In this document: positions 1 to 12,181 of the stretch, in pieces | Numbering within the stretch: the stretch's first letter is position 1 | Layout of the letters: the number at the start of each line of letters is the position of its first letter | NCBI GenBank assembly: GCA_030248225.1 | Contig: JASANE010012862.1 | Span: forward strand, 1-64,000 | Length of the DNA stretch: 64,000 bases | Reading direction: 5' to 3' | Source: Trileptium ribeirensis | Taxonomy: Eukaryota > Nematoda > Enoplea > Enoplida > Thoracostomopsidae | Program-made: the position numbers and the translations under genes | Notes under the pieces: model-generated | Databases searched by the model: none | The model's input: the letters and a program-made list of their open reading frames with translations, nothing else | Told to the model about the DNA's origin: nothing

Positions 1-10
1 TATTGCTTGC

Positions 11-3000
11 ATTTGAAGAGTAATTTTTTCATCGTAATACTTTAATACGTGCTTTATTTTGATGGTATACCACACGCAAATAACACAACGAATTCATCGT
101 ATTCCAGCTGCAAACTAACAAAGGCTTTCATCTTCCTATACTGTAGTCAACGACCTATAGGTATACACCTAATTGGAATAGTAGGAAAATCTCTCTTACC
201 TATTTTGCACTCAAAATTCACTAAAAACTTTTGTTTTTTTACTGCCGGCAAAATTAAATAAACTGCATCTCAACCTGAGGTTAAAACCACTAAACCAATG
301 CGTTCAACGAGATAGCGCTATTCCAAAAACACTGAAAGATGCTTCGCAAAATTTTGAAATTTCATTTTGGGGTATTTTTGGAGTTTGGCGCATAGCTCGA
401 AAACGGCAGCTCTAAATGCAAGCTGCAGATCTCCAGCGCCCCACGCAGATGGTATATAAACACTAGTAACTCTTCACCCTGATTTGGGCAAGACCTCAAA
501 CCTCTTTTGTGTTTTTTAGGCAAAAATGGCAGCTTAGGGCCTTGTAGCGTCTTAACAAGGCAGGAAAAATTTATTTCTCTTTTGATATCGAACAAAAATA
601 CATCGATTTTTCCCGCATTCCCGGGCGACGAGCCATGAATGACACCTGCACAGCCAAAAAGAATTTTCACCGACGCTTCCCAGCGCTCTCAGTGGAAATT
701 CCGCTCACTTTTTACATTTCAACAATTAACTCAACAGTGGTCGCTATCATGACTCGATTTGAAGAATTTTTTTTCTGCTGCTGGGGGTACAAATACCCAT
801 CCCGGGCTTTCCAATTTGTGGTGGGGCGGGCATTTTTCCGGTTTCCCGCCGAGTTCAGAGCCAGGTCCCCGGTTTCCTTATCCGGCAAATTCTCGTTTTC
901 CAATCGGTCTGTACATAAAAATTTGATCAAAAGTTTGACTAATATCGATCTTAACCAAAAATCCCAAATTTTGTCAAAATTTGCTTCACAATCGCTTTTT
1001 CTCTCCATCAAAAAAATGATTTTGGCAAGTGTTTTTGACAAAAATTTTTTTTTAACCGTTTTTCTCACGGAAAATAGCCTCTGGTACCGGCGCCCCCCCG
1101 GGGCCTCACCGTCTCACGGCCCCTGGCAAAATTTTTTAAAGGGAACGGAGAGGCGCTCAGCTAAAACCAAATTACCTGCTGCAGCAAGAACGCCTTTTGT
1201 TAAATGCTCAAGATGAAATTCGACACCACGATGGGATGCGCTAACACCACACGTTCCGTTACGACAAAGTGAGAGAGGCACGACGCCATAAATGTATGGT
1301 CAGCACAAATCGGGTACACCAAAATGCCTCAAAATATATTAAAATGCTTGACGGGGAAAACTAGTTTTTTTGGTTTTTGATCTACAGGGTATTGCCCACC
1401 TAAGTGTATTGACCTCTGTATTAGTTTGCCTATACCTCCCAGGTAAATTTTAGGTTTCCAATAACATACAGTGTATACCGCAACCAAAATTTAAACTAGA
1501 ATTTTTTTCTCGATGGGCTAAAATAAATATACTAATTTTTTATTATTCCAGGTAAAAATCATCAATCTTTTTGCCTAGCGTTAAAAACAATTGAAATTTT
1601 CCCTTTCTAAATAAGCACAATTAAAACGAGTAGTTCGTACACTTTTTCAGAGCATATCGATGTTCTTAGCACCATAACGTATACAGTGCAAATTAGGTAT
1701 TGTTGTCATATTAATACAAATTGGGTACTGCCTAATCGGATACTGTTTTATGAGGAATTAAACTACAGTATATTTTTAAAGGTTAAGCCTAGAGTTGGCA
1801 ATGAGAGTACGTACAGTGAGATCTTGCAGTGGAGTTACATTTTAATTTAATCATTTTACAATGTTGCATTTAAAAGTTGTGCACTGAATTTTTTTTTTTT
1901 TACGGTACAGTGTACCATATCAATCACAGAAAAAAAATTATATATGTAACAGATACATTCTGGATAGTTATGAGAGAGTTAATCACCACGGCAGAGTAAT
2001 GGCAACATAACGCAATTTTCTAGCCTAATCCAGCTAGAGAAATTGACGCTAAAATAAACGGAATTTTGAATAAGATACAGAGGCTTTCTTCCCGGAACGA
2101 GTATGTGTGTATACGAGACAATCAAAACCATGATATGGCGCCGCTTGTAAATGTATGTGGTATTTGTTCGATTGCAACCACGCGCAAATTGTGTTTCTGT
2201 ACCAATCATTGTTACGATTCACCGAATATGTTGTACTATGTATTGTTACCATAACTGTATACCGTATTGTACCATTTATTGCCATAACTGTATATTTGAG
2301 TATACGATCCATTGTCATAATTCTCACGCCCTTTCATCGTCGTCTGAATAACTTGCCATTGCATTTTTTATGCTATCCATCATAATTGTACGAACCATTA
2401 ATACGAAAAAGTCGACAAATCATCGTAGTACCACATGACTGTACCTCAATTTGCCGTATTTCATTTGCTTTTTATTATATTAATTCTTCGTAATTGTACC
2501 TAATAACCATCGGTATTCGTATGACTCGCATGACTTTTTGTGATATCTACGTGCGTTAATACGTTAATCGAATGGCCAGGTCCCGGATGACCTCGTAGAG
2601 CTCACGGCCTAGGCCCACCATGCTTTTTCGATTGTTCTATTGGACAACCGTAATTGTAGAAAATGTATCCCCATTCCGCGTATGTATATATATAGCCGAA
2701 TGATTTTTGGTGGAGTATTTTTTGGACAATTAATATTTTCCCCGACACCTGCGACACAACTTGAGCGAGCCGATTCCCCCTAACCGTTCCATTTATAGAC
2801 ACACTGGCATGATTACGTGCTATAGGATTAAGAAAATAGGGCAGCGAAAAATAGAAAAATGTTTTGCGTAAAAAACCCGTCTTACTCATCTTTCAGCTGA
2901 AAATTATCACGTAATGTGTGGGGCTTTGCTCAGCAAAAAGCATCAATTTGAGCAAAGTATCTGAAAACTACTAGGAAAATTATTTTAACATATTCAGCAG

Positions 3001-3500
3001 TGTTCATTTGCACAGAGGTAGTACTGGGGACAAACGCAACATAAAAGTAAAATATTAGTATCAAATTGCGCCAATTTTCACTGGGAGAAACTCAACTGAT
3101 AGCAGGAGTTTTAAAATGTTAATTCCCGCAATCCTCCCCAATGTGTCCCTTGGATTACGGGCCCATATGTTTTTACGGTTTAAAAATTGTTAGGGGGAAG
3201 GCTATACGGTAGAGAGTTCATTGAAATTTTCCAAACAGTGGTTTTTGCATGTAAATCCCATGAAAACAATCTCATTCCACTGACGCAATTTGGGAGTACC
3301 CTCTCCAAAATACTTTTTGATCAAATTAAAAACTGATTAGTTATTTTAATAATTAATTGATATTATTCAAGGCACGAGGTACAACTTGTTCAAGGCAAAT
3401 TTACAGTTGCCAATGGAAAGTTGACTTTTCCAATGAAAATGCCAAAGTTTAATCGTGCAGAACCCCATCCGACGCTAAACGTTGAGGGATTACGATTTGG
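11..3500 (+). repeat. Left arm of the 7.7-kb inverted repeat
   Basis: This arm pairs with 4070-7753 in inverted orientation. It includes a degenerate internal repeat around 2200-2330, built on a motif like ATTGTTACCATAACTGTATA, that recurs at 5270-5400. The 193-codon open frame at 635-1216 has no intact partner in the other arm and is not called as a gene. Confidence 0.8.
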
Positions 3501-4070
3501 TCAATAAATTTTTAAAAATCATATTCTGCAGCTAATAATTTAATCAAATTACGTAAAAATTTAACTGGTCAATAAAAAATTCTTTTAACGTCATTACAGT
3601 TTTTGAGGTGATTAGCAAATGGAGAAGCCAGGTTCCTTCCGGGAGATTTCTACCGTTTTCATGAGATTCATGGTGTGCCGCTAAAATTTTTTACGACACT
3701 TCAGTTTTGGGACAGGTTCTAACATTTAAATCTTTCAAAAACTCTGCATTCACCGCTTTTTTGGGTAGATAGCATGAAACAAAATGAGACCCCATGGAAC
3801 TGGCTGTTATATATGTAACCGACGTGACGCTGCTGCATTGCGCACTTCCAAAACGCAATGCTCATACGAGCCCGGCTATCGTAACCTCATCAAGGGATGT
3901 GTTCTAATCTTGCCTGCAATCTACGTGGACTACGGTTGAGGTCCCCATGGAGGTTGGTTCCGTAACCTGCTCACAGGCCAAGAGACCATACCACTATTGC
4001 CTATCTCAGTTTCACCTGGAAGTATTGACCTAATATTGTTTATTTATGGCCAGTAGCCCCCGCTAGGGTC
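3500..4070. other. Unpaired centre of the 7.7-kb inverted repeat
   Basis: This sequence does not pair between the arms. It contains TGGAGAAGCCAG (3620-3631), identical to the right terminus of the MITE at 59469-59920, so a fragment of that family may sit here. No gene is seen. Confidence 0.5.
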
Positions 4071-7000
4071 CGACAATCCCTAGACGTTTAACGTCGGATC
4101 GTTTCTGCACGATTGAACTTTGGCATTTGGTTGGAAAAGTCAATTCTAATCTTCGTTGGCTGTGAGGGATTCCTTGAAGAGCAATATCGGAACAAGTTGT
4201 ATCCATGCCTTGAATAATATAAATTAATTATTAAAATAACTAATCAGTTTTAATTTGATCAAATACCCATTTTTCGAGGGTACTCCCAATCATCCATGAA
4301 TAAGTTCGTGGATCTTCATCGGATTTACATGGGACCAGTCTCTTGGAAAGACCGATGAATTCTCTACCCCAAAGGTATGGCCTTCCCTAACAATTTTTAA
4401 ACCGTTCCTGAGTTATGGGCCTGAAACGTAAGGACACTCAATTCAGAGGATTCGGAATTAACATTTTAAAACTCCTGCTATCAGTTGAAATTCTCCAGTG
4501 AAAATTAGCACTGGTAATCTAATATTTTACTTTTATGTTGCGTTTGTCCAGTGTCCTCTGTGCAAATGAACACTGCTGAATCCATATTTTGATAATTTTA
4601 CTAATAATTTTCAGATACTTTGCTCAATTGATGTTCGCTGCTCGGCGGACGGCCAACATACGTGATAATTTTCACTGGAAAGGATGGTTGAGACGGGTTT
4701 TCTAAAACACAACGTTTTTCTATTTTCGCTGCCTACTTTCTTCAATCCTATAGCACGTAATCATGCCATGCTGTTATAAATGGAACGGGTTCAGGAATCG
4801 CTCAAGCTATAGACAACTCGCAGGTCGGGAAATGTAAGATATCCCAAAATACTCCACCAAACCCGTCCGGCTATATATATACATACGCAGAATGATATCA
4901 ACGATACATTTCTACAATTAATACGTACGGTTATGTTCAATAAACAATCGAAAAAGCATGGTGGGTCTGGGCCGGTAAGGTACTACGAGGTAGTCACCAA
5001 ACCTGGCCATTCAATTAACGTATTAACGCACGTAGATACTAGCAAAAAGTCATGCGAGTCATACGAATACCGATGGTTATCATACAATTACGAAGAATTA
5101 ATATAATAAAGTACAAATGAAATACGGCAATAAGGGTACAGTCATGTGGTATATACGATAGATAATTACTGACTTTTTCATTATTTAATGGTTCGTACAA
5201 TTATAGCAATGGATAGCATGAATACAATGGCAAGTTATTCAAGAACGACAATGAAAGGGCATAAATTATGACAATGGATCGTATATCCAAATATACAGTT
5301 ATGGCAACAATAAATGGTACAATACGGTATACAGTTATGGTAACAATACATAGTACCATAACATATTCAGTAATGGTAACAATGATTGGTACAGAAACAC
5401 AATTCACATGGTTATCACAGATCAAACAAATACCACATACATTTACAAGCGGCGCCATATCCATGGTTTCAATGGCTGGGTACTATACACACGCATACTC
5501 GTTCGGGGAAGAGGCCTCTGTATCTTATTCAAAACCGTTGATTTTAGCGTCAATTTCTCTAGCTGGGATAGGCTAGAAATTCGTTATGTTGCCCATTACT
5601 CTGCGGTGGTGATTAACTCTCTCATAACTATCCAGAATGTATCTGTTACATATATAATTTTTTTATCTGATTGATGATTTAGCTGTGCCCGTAGGCGATA
5701 CGTCCTGGTAATGCAGCAATATTTTAAATGCAACGTTGTAATGATTTAAATTAAAATGTAACTCCACTGCAAGCACTGTACGTACTCTCATTGCCAACTC
5801 TAGGCTTGACCTTTAAAAATATACTGTAGCGTTGCCTCATAAAACAGTATCCGATTAGGCAGTACCCAAGTTGTATTAATATGACAACAATACCTAATTT
5901 GCACTGATACTATCGGTTTCTGCATGAACCTGACGCCTAAATACTATTGAAAAGTGTACGAACAAGAGAGAGCCACTTCTCAGGGCAAGCGAAGTAAGAG
6001 AAAAATATTAGAAAACAAAGAACGAACACAAGAACAAACACACACAAGAAAACCCCACCGAGCCAACAGACCCACACGAGCCCAACGAACCGCAACAACC
6101 CAAGGAACAAAAAAACGCGACAACGCACACAAACCAAAAAAGCAACACCGCAAAACGAGAAACTACTCGTTTTAATTGTGCTTATTTAGAAAGGGAAAAT
6201 TTTAGATATTTTAACGCTGCGGCGAAGATTGATGATTTTTACCTGGAATAATAAAAAATTAGTATATTATTTTAGCCCATCAGAGAAAAAATTGCTCATT
6301 TTTTCTCGGCAGCAAAATACCGTGCGTGTATGTTATTGGAAATCTAAAATTTACCTGGGAACATGAAGTTATGGCAAACTCGGTCGAGGTCGATACACTT
6401 AGGCCCATACCTCTAGATGGAGAAGCCAAAAGCTAGTTTTCCATCAAGTTACGTTAATATATTTCAGGCGTTGGTGTACCGATTATGCTGGCATACATTT
6501 ATGGCGTCGTGCCTCTCTCACTTTGTCGTAACGGAACGTGTGGTGTTAGCGCATCATCATCTGGAGTTAATCTTGACGTTGACGAAAGCATTCTTGCTGC
6601 AGCAGGTAATTTGGGTTTATAAACTGGCCTCTCCGTTCCCTTAAAATTTTGCCAGGGGGCATAAACCATGGGCCCGGGGGCGCCGATTTTGCCAAGAGGT
6701 ATTTTTCCATGAGAAAAACGGTTAAAAAAATTTTGTCAGAAACACTGCCAAAATGGTTTTGATGGAGAGAAAAAGCGATTGTGAAGCAAATTTTGACAAA
6801 ATTTGCGAAATTTTTGGCTTCAGAGTGATATGTTAGTACAAATTTTGATCAAATTTTATGTACTTTAGACCGATTGGAAACAAAAAATTTGCGGATAGGC
6901 GGTGAACCGGGGGCACCCGTTCTGAACTAGGGGGAACCGAAAAATGCCGCCCCCACCACCCCGAATTGGAAAGCCCAGATAGATTATTGTACCCAGCAGC

Positions 7001-7753
7001 AGAATTCTTTAAATCAAGTCATAGGATAGCGACCACTGTTGAGTTAATTGTTGAAATGGAGTGAGCGGAATTTCCACTGAGAGCGCTAAGAAACATCGTG
7101 AAAAATTCTTTTTGGCTGTGCAGGTGTCATTCATGGCTCATCACCGGATGCGTGGATGCATTTTTGTTCGATATCAAAAGAATGACGCTGTGCCATTTAT
7201 TTTAACGCTAAGAGCCTAGGCTCCATTTTCCTAGTCAAAATGGCCAAAAGAGGTTTTTAAGGATTCTTTACCAAATCAGGCCATGAAGGTACTAGTGTTT
7301 ATATACCATATACTAGACCATATACAATAAGTTCGTGGAGATCTGCAGCTTGCATTTTAGAGCTGCCGTTTTCGAGCTATGCGCCAAAGTTTAGAAATAC
7401 CCCCAAAAGTGAAATTTTCAAAATTTTGCGAAGCAAGTGTTTTGCATGTTTGGAATACAGCGCTATTAATTCGTTGAACGCATTGGTTTCATGGTTTTAA
7501 CCTCAGGTTGAGTAGGTTATTAATCTTGCGGCACAGTAAGCGAACAAAGTTTAGTAAATTTTGGTGCAAAAATAGTAAGATTTTACTACTTATTCCAATT
7601 AGGTGTATACCTATAGGTCATTGAAACCTATAGGAGATGAAAGCCTTTGGGTTTTCGTTGCAGCTGAATACGATGAATTCGGTTGTATTTGCGTGGTATG
7701 CATCAAATAAAGCACGTATTAAAGTATTACGATGAAAAAATTACTCTTCAAAT
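4070..7753 (-). repeat. Right arm of the 7.7-kb inverted repeat
   Basis: This is the reverse-complement partner of 11-3500. It is about 200 bases longer than the left arm, chiefly because of a T-depleted insertion near 5964-6163. The 6718-6990 part has a third relative at 21310-21617. Confidence 0.8.
5964..6163. other. 200-bp nearly T-free insertion in the right arm
   Basis: The left arm reads GTACGAACTACTCG when complemented. In the right arm the same sequence is split after GTACGAAC by about 200 bases, and AAC is found on both sides. The insertion has seven T in its first 46 bases and none at all in 6010-6163 (154 bases); it is made of A, C and some G. The resulting Lys/Arg/Thr/Gln-rich open frame is a by-product of this composition. 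It could be a real strand-asymmetric insertion or an assembly artefact. Confidence 0.7.
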
Positions 7754-8230
7754 TATATTGTTATTAAAATTTGTGATTTACAAATTTTAAAATTTTTCGT
7801 CTTTTTGGTCATTGGAAGAAGAAAATAAAAATGAATTTAGACCCCAGCGTTTCTAGTGAAGTTTCTAGTAATGACAGTATATAATTGGTATCGTGGGATA
7901 TTAAATGGGCTCAGAGACCTGGATTTGGGACAACAAAATGGTGGCTAAACGCAGAGCGGCCAAATTCGCTCCGTTTCATCTCGCTTTGCGAGTTACTAGT
8001 AGTATTAGAAATTGTATATCAGTTCAGTGAATTAGTACTAAAGTACAAAGTAAATTTGATAAACTTGTATTGTTTTCGTGGTAACTAAGTTCTGTTTCAA
8101 TAATTGAGAAATCATAAAAAATTACCTCTGGCTTATGTTTAAATCTGCGGGTAGCTTAATCGTATTTTAATAAACCCATAACTCGCGATGCCTTGAGCGT
8201 TAGTTTTTAATTGCAACTATTTCGTTTCAG
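7754..8230. other. Sequence between the foldback element and gene 1
   Basis: This is AT-rich sequence. It must hold the 5' splice partner or promoter of gene 1 if 8231 is the first coding exon, but I cannot place a promoter. A possible donor (GTAACT after TTTTCGTG) lies at about 8081, so a 5' non-coding exon ending there is conceivable. Confidence 0.3.
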
Positions 8231-8345
8231 GTGGTATGGATCAGTCGAACGTAGAAAAGAATATGCTGATTAACGACATGGATAAGCATGAAGCAGATAC
8301 AATAACGGGATTTAGTATTCAGAGCGGCGGTTCGGTGCAAAACAG
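8231..8345 (+). CDS. Gene 1, first visible coding exon
   Basis: The acceptor is a pyrimidine-rich tract ending TTTCAG at 8230. The exon then reads GT GGT ATG GAT, with an ATG at 8236 in good context (G at -3 and G at +4), so translation may begin here. It encodes about 37 residues, acidic and Asn/Asp/Met-rich at first, then GFSIQSGGSVQN, and ends with two bases (AG) of a split codon before GTTCGT. That donor is weak. It is nevertheless preferred over GTGCAA nine bases upstream because the AG joins the A that opens the next exon to make an Arg codon and keeps the frame. No domain is recognised. If the ATG is not the start, an upstream exon ending in phase 1 must exist to the left, beyond or inside the foldback element. 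Confidence 0.55.
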
Positions 8346-8808
8346 GTTCGTACGACGGTTACAACTGCTACTGTTTGTAATTAAGCTAAATTGTGTAATA
8401 TCCAACGATCCGTGTTCACTTGAATTTCCTGGGCGTGCCACGACTAATGCTCGCTAAATGTTACATGTGGGATACGGTCGTGCGAATACCGAATGATATT
8501 TCAGCAGATATATATTCTTGCAATCGCTCTCGAACAACCTGGAGAAATAATGAAAATATTTGAAAATCGCCCAAAACATTTAAATTATTCTCCAAAAAAT
8601 TCAACGGGTATGGGAAAGATAAAAAGCTCCCTACAAACAAATACGTGATCGGTGCTGTACTTTCGCTAACGGATTGCCTTGAAAGAAGGGTCTAAATATC
8701 TAGCGGTAGAAATTTGAAATGCATCATTATTACTTAGTGGGATTTCTGCATAAGTTGCGTTCTTTTCGTTCTTGTTGCAAACTTTATAATGTTTTATTCA
8801 ATTTTCAG
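8346..8808. other. Gene 1 intron
   Basis: AT-rich intron of 463 bases with no further feature seen. Confidence 0.5.
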
Positions 8809-8944
8809 AATGCAGGTCCATGCCGAAGTTTTGCCCAAACGACGATTGAGCATTGATTCGGGTGCCAACAGCCTTGGGGATCGATTTAATTACGAAGCAG
8901 CGAGTACGAAAGGCCTAGCTGGTTCAACTTATTGCGACGATAAG
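8809..8944 (+). CDS. Gene 1, second coding exon
   Basis: The acceptor is TTCAATTTTCAG at 8808. The exon opens with one base (A) that completes the split codon from 8345 and then codes 45 residues. These include a basic stretch (LPKRRLSIDSG, which looks like a possible basophilic kinase site) and a Gly/Ala/Ser-rich part ending YCDDK. It ends on a complete codon before GTTGTT, a weak donor. The phase-0 exit matches the phase-0 entry of all three alternative exons downstream, which is the main reason for linking them into one gene. The protein family is not recognised. Confidence 0.6.
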
Positions 8945-10431
8945 GTTGTTTTTTATTTCTTTTCTGGGTTGGTGCTAACTACGTCAATTATTAATGTATC
9001 GTGCCTTGTCAAGTCATATATACCTGTACAATACATGAGACGCATAATGTATGTAGCTGTATGTCAGTGAGGAACTGTAAAATAAATCTGCCTGAAATGG
9101 AACTAGAACATGATTTAATCAATCTAAGTATATACTAAAATAGATGAAGCAACACATAAATGTCTTGTAATTTTAAATTGTGCTAAATATAACTTGCTCG
9201 TTGGAATATTCTTTGCATTCAATTGCCGAGATATTGATGTTTTGGTCGGACTTGCATGACCTCACAAAGTCAGTGATTTTTGCGACAAGAGCTTTTATCG
9301 ATCGACATAGTGTAATTTTTGTTTTCACGGTCCACCACAACGACGAAAACACTTAGAATTGTGCTTCCCCGCCCTAACTGCGTCACGCTGACTACATGTA
9401 CATAGCTCATTGAGCGTGGACCAGACAAAAACAAAATTGCCCAAAGTCTATTTTTATATGCTATCTTATAATGTAATTGCTGATTGTCTGTCTGTCTATG
9501 TGTGTCCCAAGTTTTGGATTTGTCACATATTTTTGACCATAACTTTTGAAACCGTTTATTGATTTTTGTGCGGTTTTTTTGTTAGGTAGGAAGGAAATCG
9601 ATATGGGAATGCACGGGCGCTATTTTTGGGCATCCCTTACGCTTTTTTCACAACCCACCCCTGTTTGAATTAAAAAATAGTGTCTCATTGTAGAGTATCG
9701 TGTTTGTCTTTTATCCGAAATACTCGCGAACACGATTTTTGCCGAAACAGGGAGTGGCATTCCGGTTACTCTGATTGCGATATATATGTTTATGTGTGTG
9801 CCGCCGCTGTGTAATCGCACGAAGCGCGCAACATATTATAAATCGTCGTCGTTAATTGGAAGCTTATGTTTATATATTTCAATACAATATCATCGTTACA
9901 ATTATACCAAAAGCTCAAGCTCTTTATTGTTAATTATGTGTAATTATTGTCTAAAATCTGGTAGCGCCTCTAGTTTACAGCCAATAACCAAACCAGGCAT
10001 AATCACTGAAACATGTCTACCGAGTCAGTTATGCCAGTATGAAGAACTATGACAAAACCCAGCGGCGCTCGGTATGTAATGTGAGCGTATGTAGTGCTAA
10101 TGAATATACTTCTACCATGTCGGTTGATGAGATGATCCTTGCATGGACTGAGGTCGGAAATTCAAAAGGCAGGTGAGGTAGTCTGGTGGGTGGCTGGTGA
10201 CGGCGTATTTGTATTTCGCGCCGTGAGGGAGGGGGGCGGTTAGCATCACCTGCCATGGCCTTGGGGAAGATCATAGTCTCGGGTGTTGTAACCCTCCTAC
10301 CACCCCTATGAGCAACATATGAAATGGTTTGAGCCGCCTTTAAACGTTTAAAGTGCAGTAGGACACAAATGATGTAAAACGAATTCTTTGTTGTTGTTGG
10401 TGGTGTAATGAATTTGTATTTATTGTTCTAG
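8945..10431. other. Gene 1 intron before the exon cluster
   Basis: Non-coding. Positions 9480-9760 carry a dispersed-repeat-like stretch (CATAACTTTTGAAACCG and neighbours). Positions 10050-10310 are GC-richer with a purine-rich G-run. The last 60 bases resemble the sequence just upstream of the exons at 11681 and 20586, so the duplicated unit includes the acceptor region. Confidence 0.5.
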
Positions 10432-10944
10432 AGTATGCGCGGCGGCACAGACGCTGAAGACGGCTCGATGTATGGGGGTGTGCTTGCTACGTCTGATGAC
10501 GCTGCACTGTTGTCTGCGCTAATCTCCACGAACAACAGTAGTGCACGTGCGGCATCAAATTCAGCAACTGTAACAACGACCAATATTGGATCAGGCCCTT
10601 GCACCAACGTCGTTCACGGATTGTTGCAAGTATCAAGCTCAAGCACATGTCGGCCACAGAAAAATTTATTTTCCCCGAGCGTCGCCTCAACTTCTGGTAT
10701 GGGCAACGTGGCAGACAACGGTGCAGGTCCGAGCGGAAAAATGTCATCTGCGTCGATTTGCGTCTCGGTTACTTCGCATAGCAATGTCGGTGGAGCAGTT
10801 ATTGCTAGCGGTGGAAAACAACAGCAGAACCAATCATCGGCTTGCTGTTCCGAGAATTCGTCGCTGAAAGCATTGGCAGGCTCTATTTGTGACAATAAAA
10901 GTATCGGCCGCGGTACTGTTGGAGAATATGGTCACCTAGTTCAG
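10432..10944 (+). CDS. Gene 1 alternative exon A
   Basis: 513 bases, 171 codons, phase 0 at both ends. The acceptor is TATTGTTCTAG and the exon opens AGT ATG CGC. The donor is CAG followed by GTCAGC, which is unusual in having C at +3. The product is Ser/Thr/Asn/Gly-rich, low-complexity and probably disordered. It has two blocks shared almost unchanged with exons B and C: RPQKNLFSPS near residue 78, and ALAGSICDNKSIGRG followed by YGHLVQ at the C-terminal end. DDAALLSAL near residue 22 is also shared. There are no stops. Homology to the other two exons, including their splice flanks, makes a real coding exon very likely. The family is not recognised. Confidence 0.8.
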
Positions 10945-11680
10945 GTCAGCTTAGTTTTTGCGAAATCAAATTTATTATGTAATCTTCACTCCTTTATTAG
11001 GATCGCGGTATTAGCTCAAATCGTGTACAAGACTCTGAGATTAGCGCTAACAAGGAACAGCGAAATTTTTTGAATTTTATTGTTATAGCATGAGTGGGAA
11101 GCATTATACGCAAAATATTTTAAGGTATTTTCAAAATATTCCTGCTAGTGATCCACTGTTGAAGCAAACGAACGAAGATTTTTGTTGAAACGCATAGATG
11201 AGCAAAGAGAATGGAGTTTCCCTAAACGAGACTGAAGCGCAAGGGTTCATAAAATTACAAGCCACTACAATTCTCTCATCATGCTCTACTTTGTCAGAGT
11301 AGCCGTTTGAGCTCAAATGGTTTAAAAATGTCCCAAAAACAAATTTTGAAAATTTGACAAATTGGGTTTTACAGTGTTAGCAAAAATCGGAACACTGTCC
11401 GATGGACCGTGGACACTTATTGTCTAAGATATTTTTATGTGTTTATTTCAATGTCAATAAACCTTCGTAACTGTCAAATTTGGGCCTCCAAAAATTGCCA
11501 AATTTGTGCATTTTATATGTTTTCGCAACAATTTAAATCTAAGCAGACCAAAGGCGCTTCAAATGGGACCATCTGCAGAATCCTCTTTAATCTTCAACAA
11601 ATCTACCGGGAAACAGATGACGTGAAACGAATTCTTATGTTCTTATGCATAGATCCAGTGAATTGTATGTATTATTCTAG
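10945..11680. other. Intron between alternative exons A and B
   Basis: 736 bases. The first ~200 bases (including TTTTCAAAATATTCCT near 11128) have counterparts after exon C (near 21275) and, less clearly, after exon B, so intron sequence was duplicated together with the exon. The rest is AT-rich with no other feature. Confidence 0.55.
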
Positions 11681-12181
11681 AGTATGCGCATCGGCAGAGA
11701 CGGTGAAGACGGCCCGGTGTATACTGGAGTGCTTACTACGACTGACGACGCCGCACTGGTATCTGCATTAATGTCAACAAACAACAGTAGCGCACGTACG
11801 CCATCAAATGCAACAGCAGTAGCAACGACCAATGTTGGATCATGTCCTTGCACTAGGGGATTGTTGCAAGTGTCAAGCTCTAACACATCTCGACCACAGA
11901 AAAATTTATTTTCGCCGAGCATCCCCTCAACGTCTGGCATTGGTAGCGTGGCTGAAAGCGGCACTTGTATGAGTGGAAAAATCTCATCTGCGTCAGTTTG
12001 CCCATCGGTTGCTTCGCAAAGTAATGTGATTGGATCAAATCTTGCAGGAGGCAAACAACAGCCAAGCCAGTCATCGGCTTGCTGTTCTGAAAATTCCTCC
12101 CTGAATGCTTTGGCGGGCTCTATTTGTGATAATAAAAGTATCGGCCGTGGTACTGATGTCGATTATGGTCACCTAGTACAG
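11681..12181 (+). CDS. Gene 1 alternative exon B
   Basis: 501 bases, 167 codons, phase 0 at both ends. The acceptor is TATTATTCTAG and the donor is CAG followed by GTAAGT, the best donor consensus of the three. It aligns end to end with exons A and C. The opening SMR, TDDAALVSALMS, RPQKNLFSPS, STSG(I/M)GSVAESG, SACCSENSSL and the C-terminal ALAGSICDNKSIGRG are all kept. Length differences from A and C are whole codons. That pattern, with no stop or frameshift, indicates selection on the reading frame. Splicing could use one exon at a time or join several; phase allows both. Confidence 0.8.

Larger units (their letters stand above)
11..7753. mobile_element. 7.7-kb foldback element (long inverted repeat)
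   Basis: The two ends are reverse complements. ATTTGAAGAGTAATTTTTTC begins at 11 and its complement ends at 7753; similarity stops exactly beyond these points. Matching continues inward almost without a break: 2049-2330 pairs with 5240-5580, 2602-2890 with 4690-4970, and 3400-3490 with 4075-4220. The arms differ by substitutions and small indels, at roughly 10-15% by eye. About 570 bases at the centre (3500-4070) do not pair. Open frames inside the arms are not shared intact by the two copies and resemble no protein I know, so I treat the element as non-coding. No target duplication is visible, partly because only 10 flanking bases lie to the left. It is either a foldback/snap-back transposon or an inverted duplication of a larger repeat. 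Confidence 0.85.

Noticed and set aside
635..1216. 193-codon open frame in the left foldback arm
   Set aside because: The corresponding part of the right arm is not open in the same frame, composition is that of the repeat, and no protein motif is visible.
5954..6175. Lys/Arg/Thr-rich 73-codon frame
   Set aside because: Lack of T removes stop codons from this strand; the frame is a composition effect.
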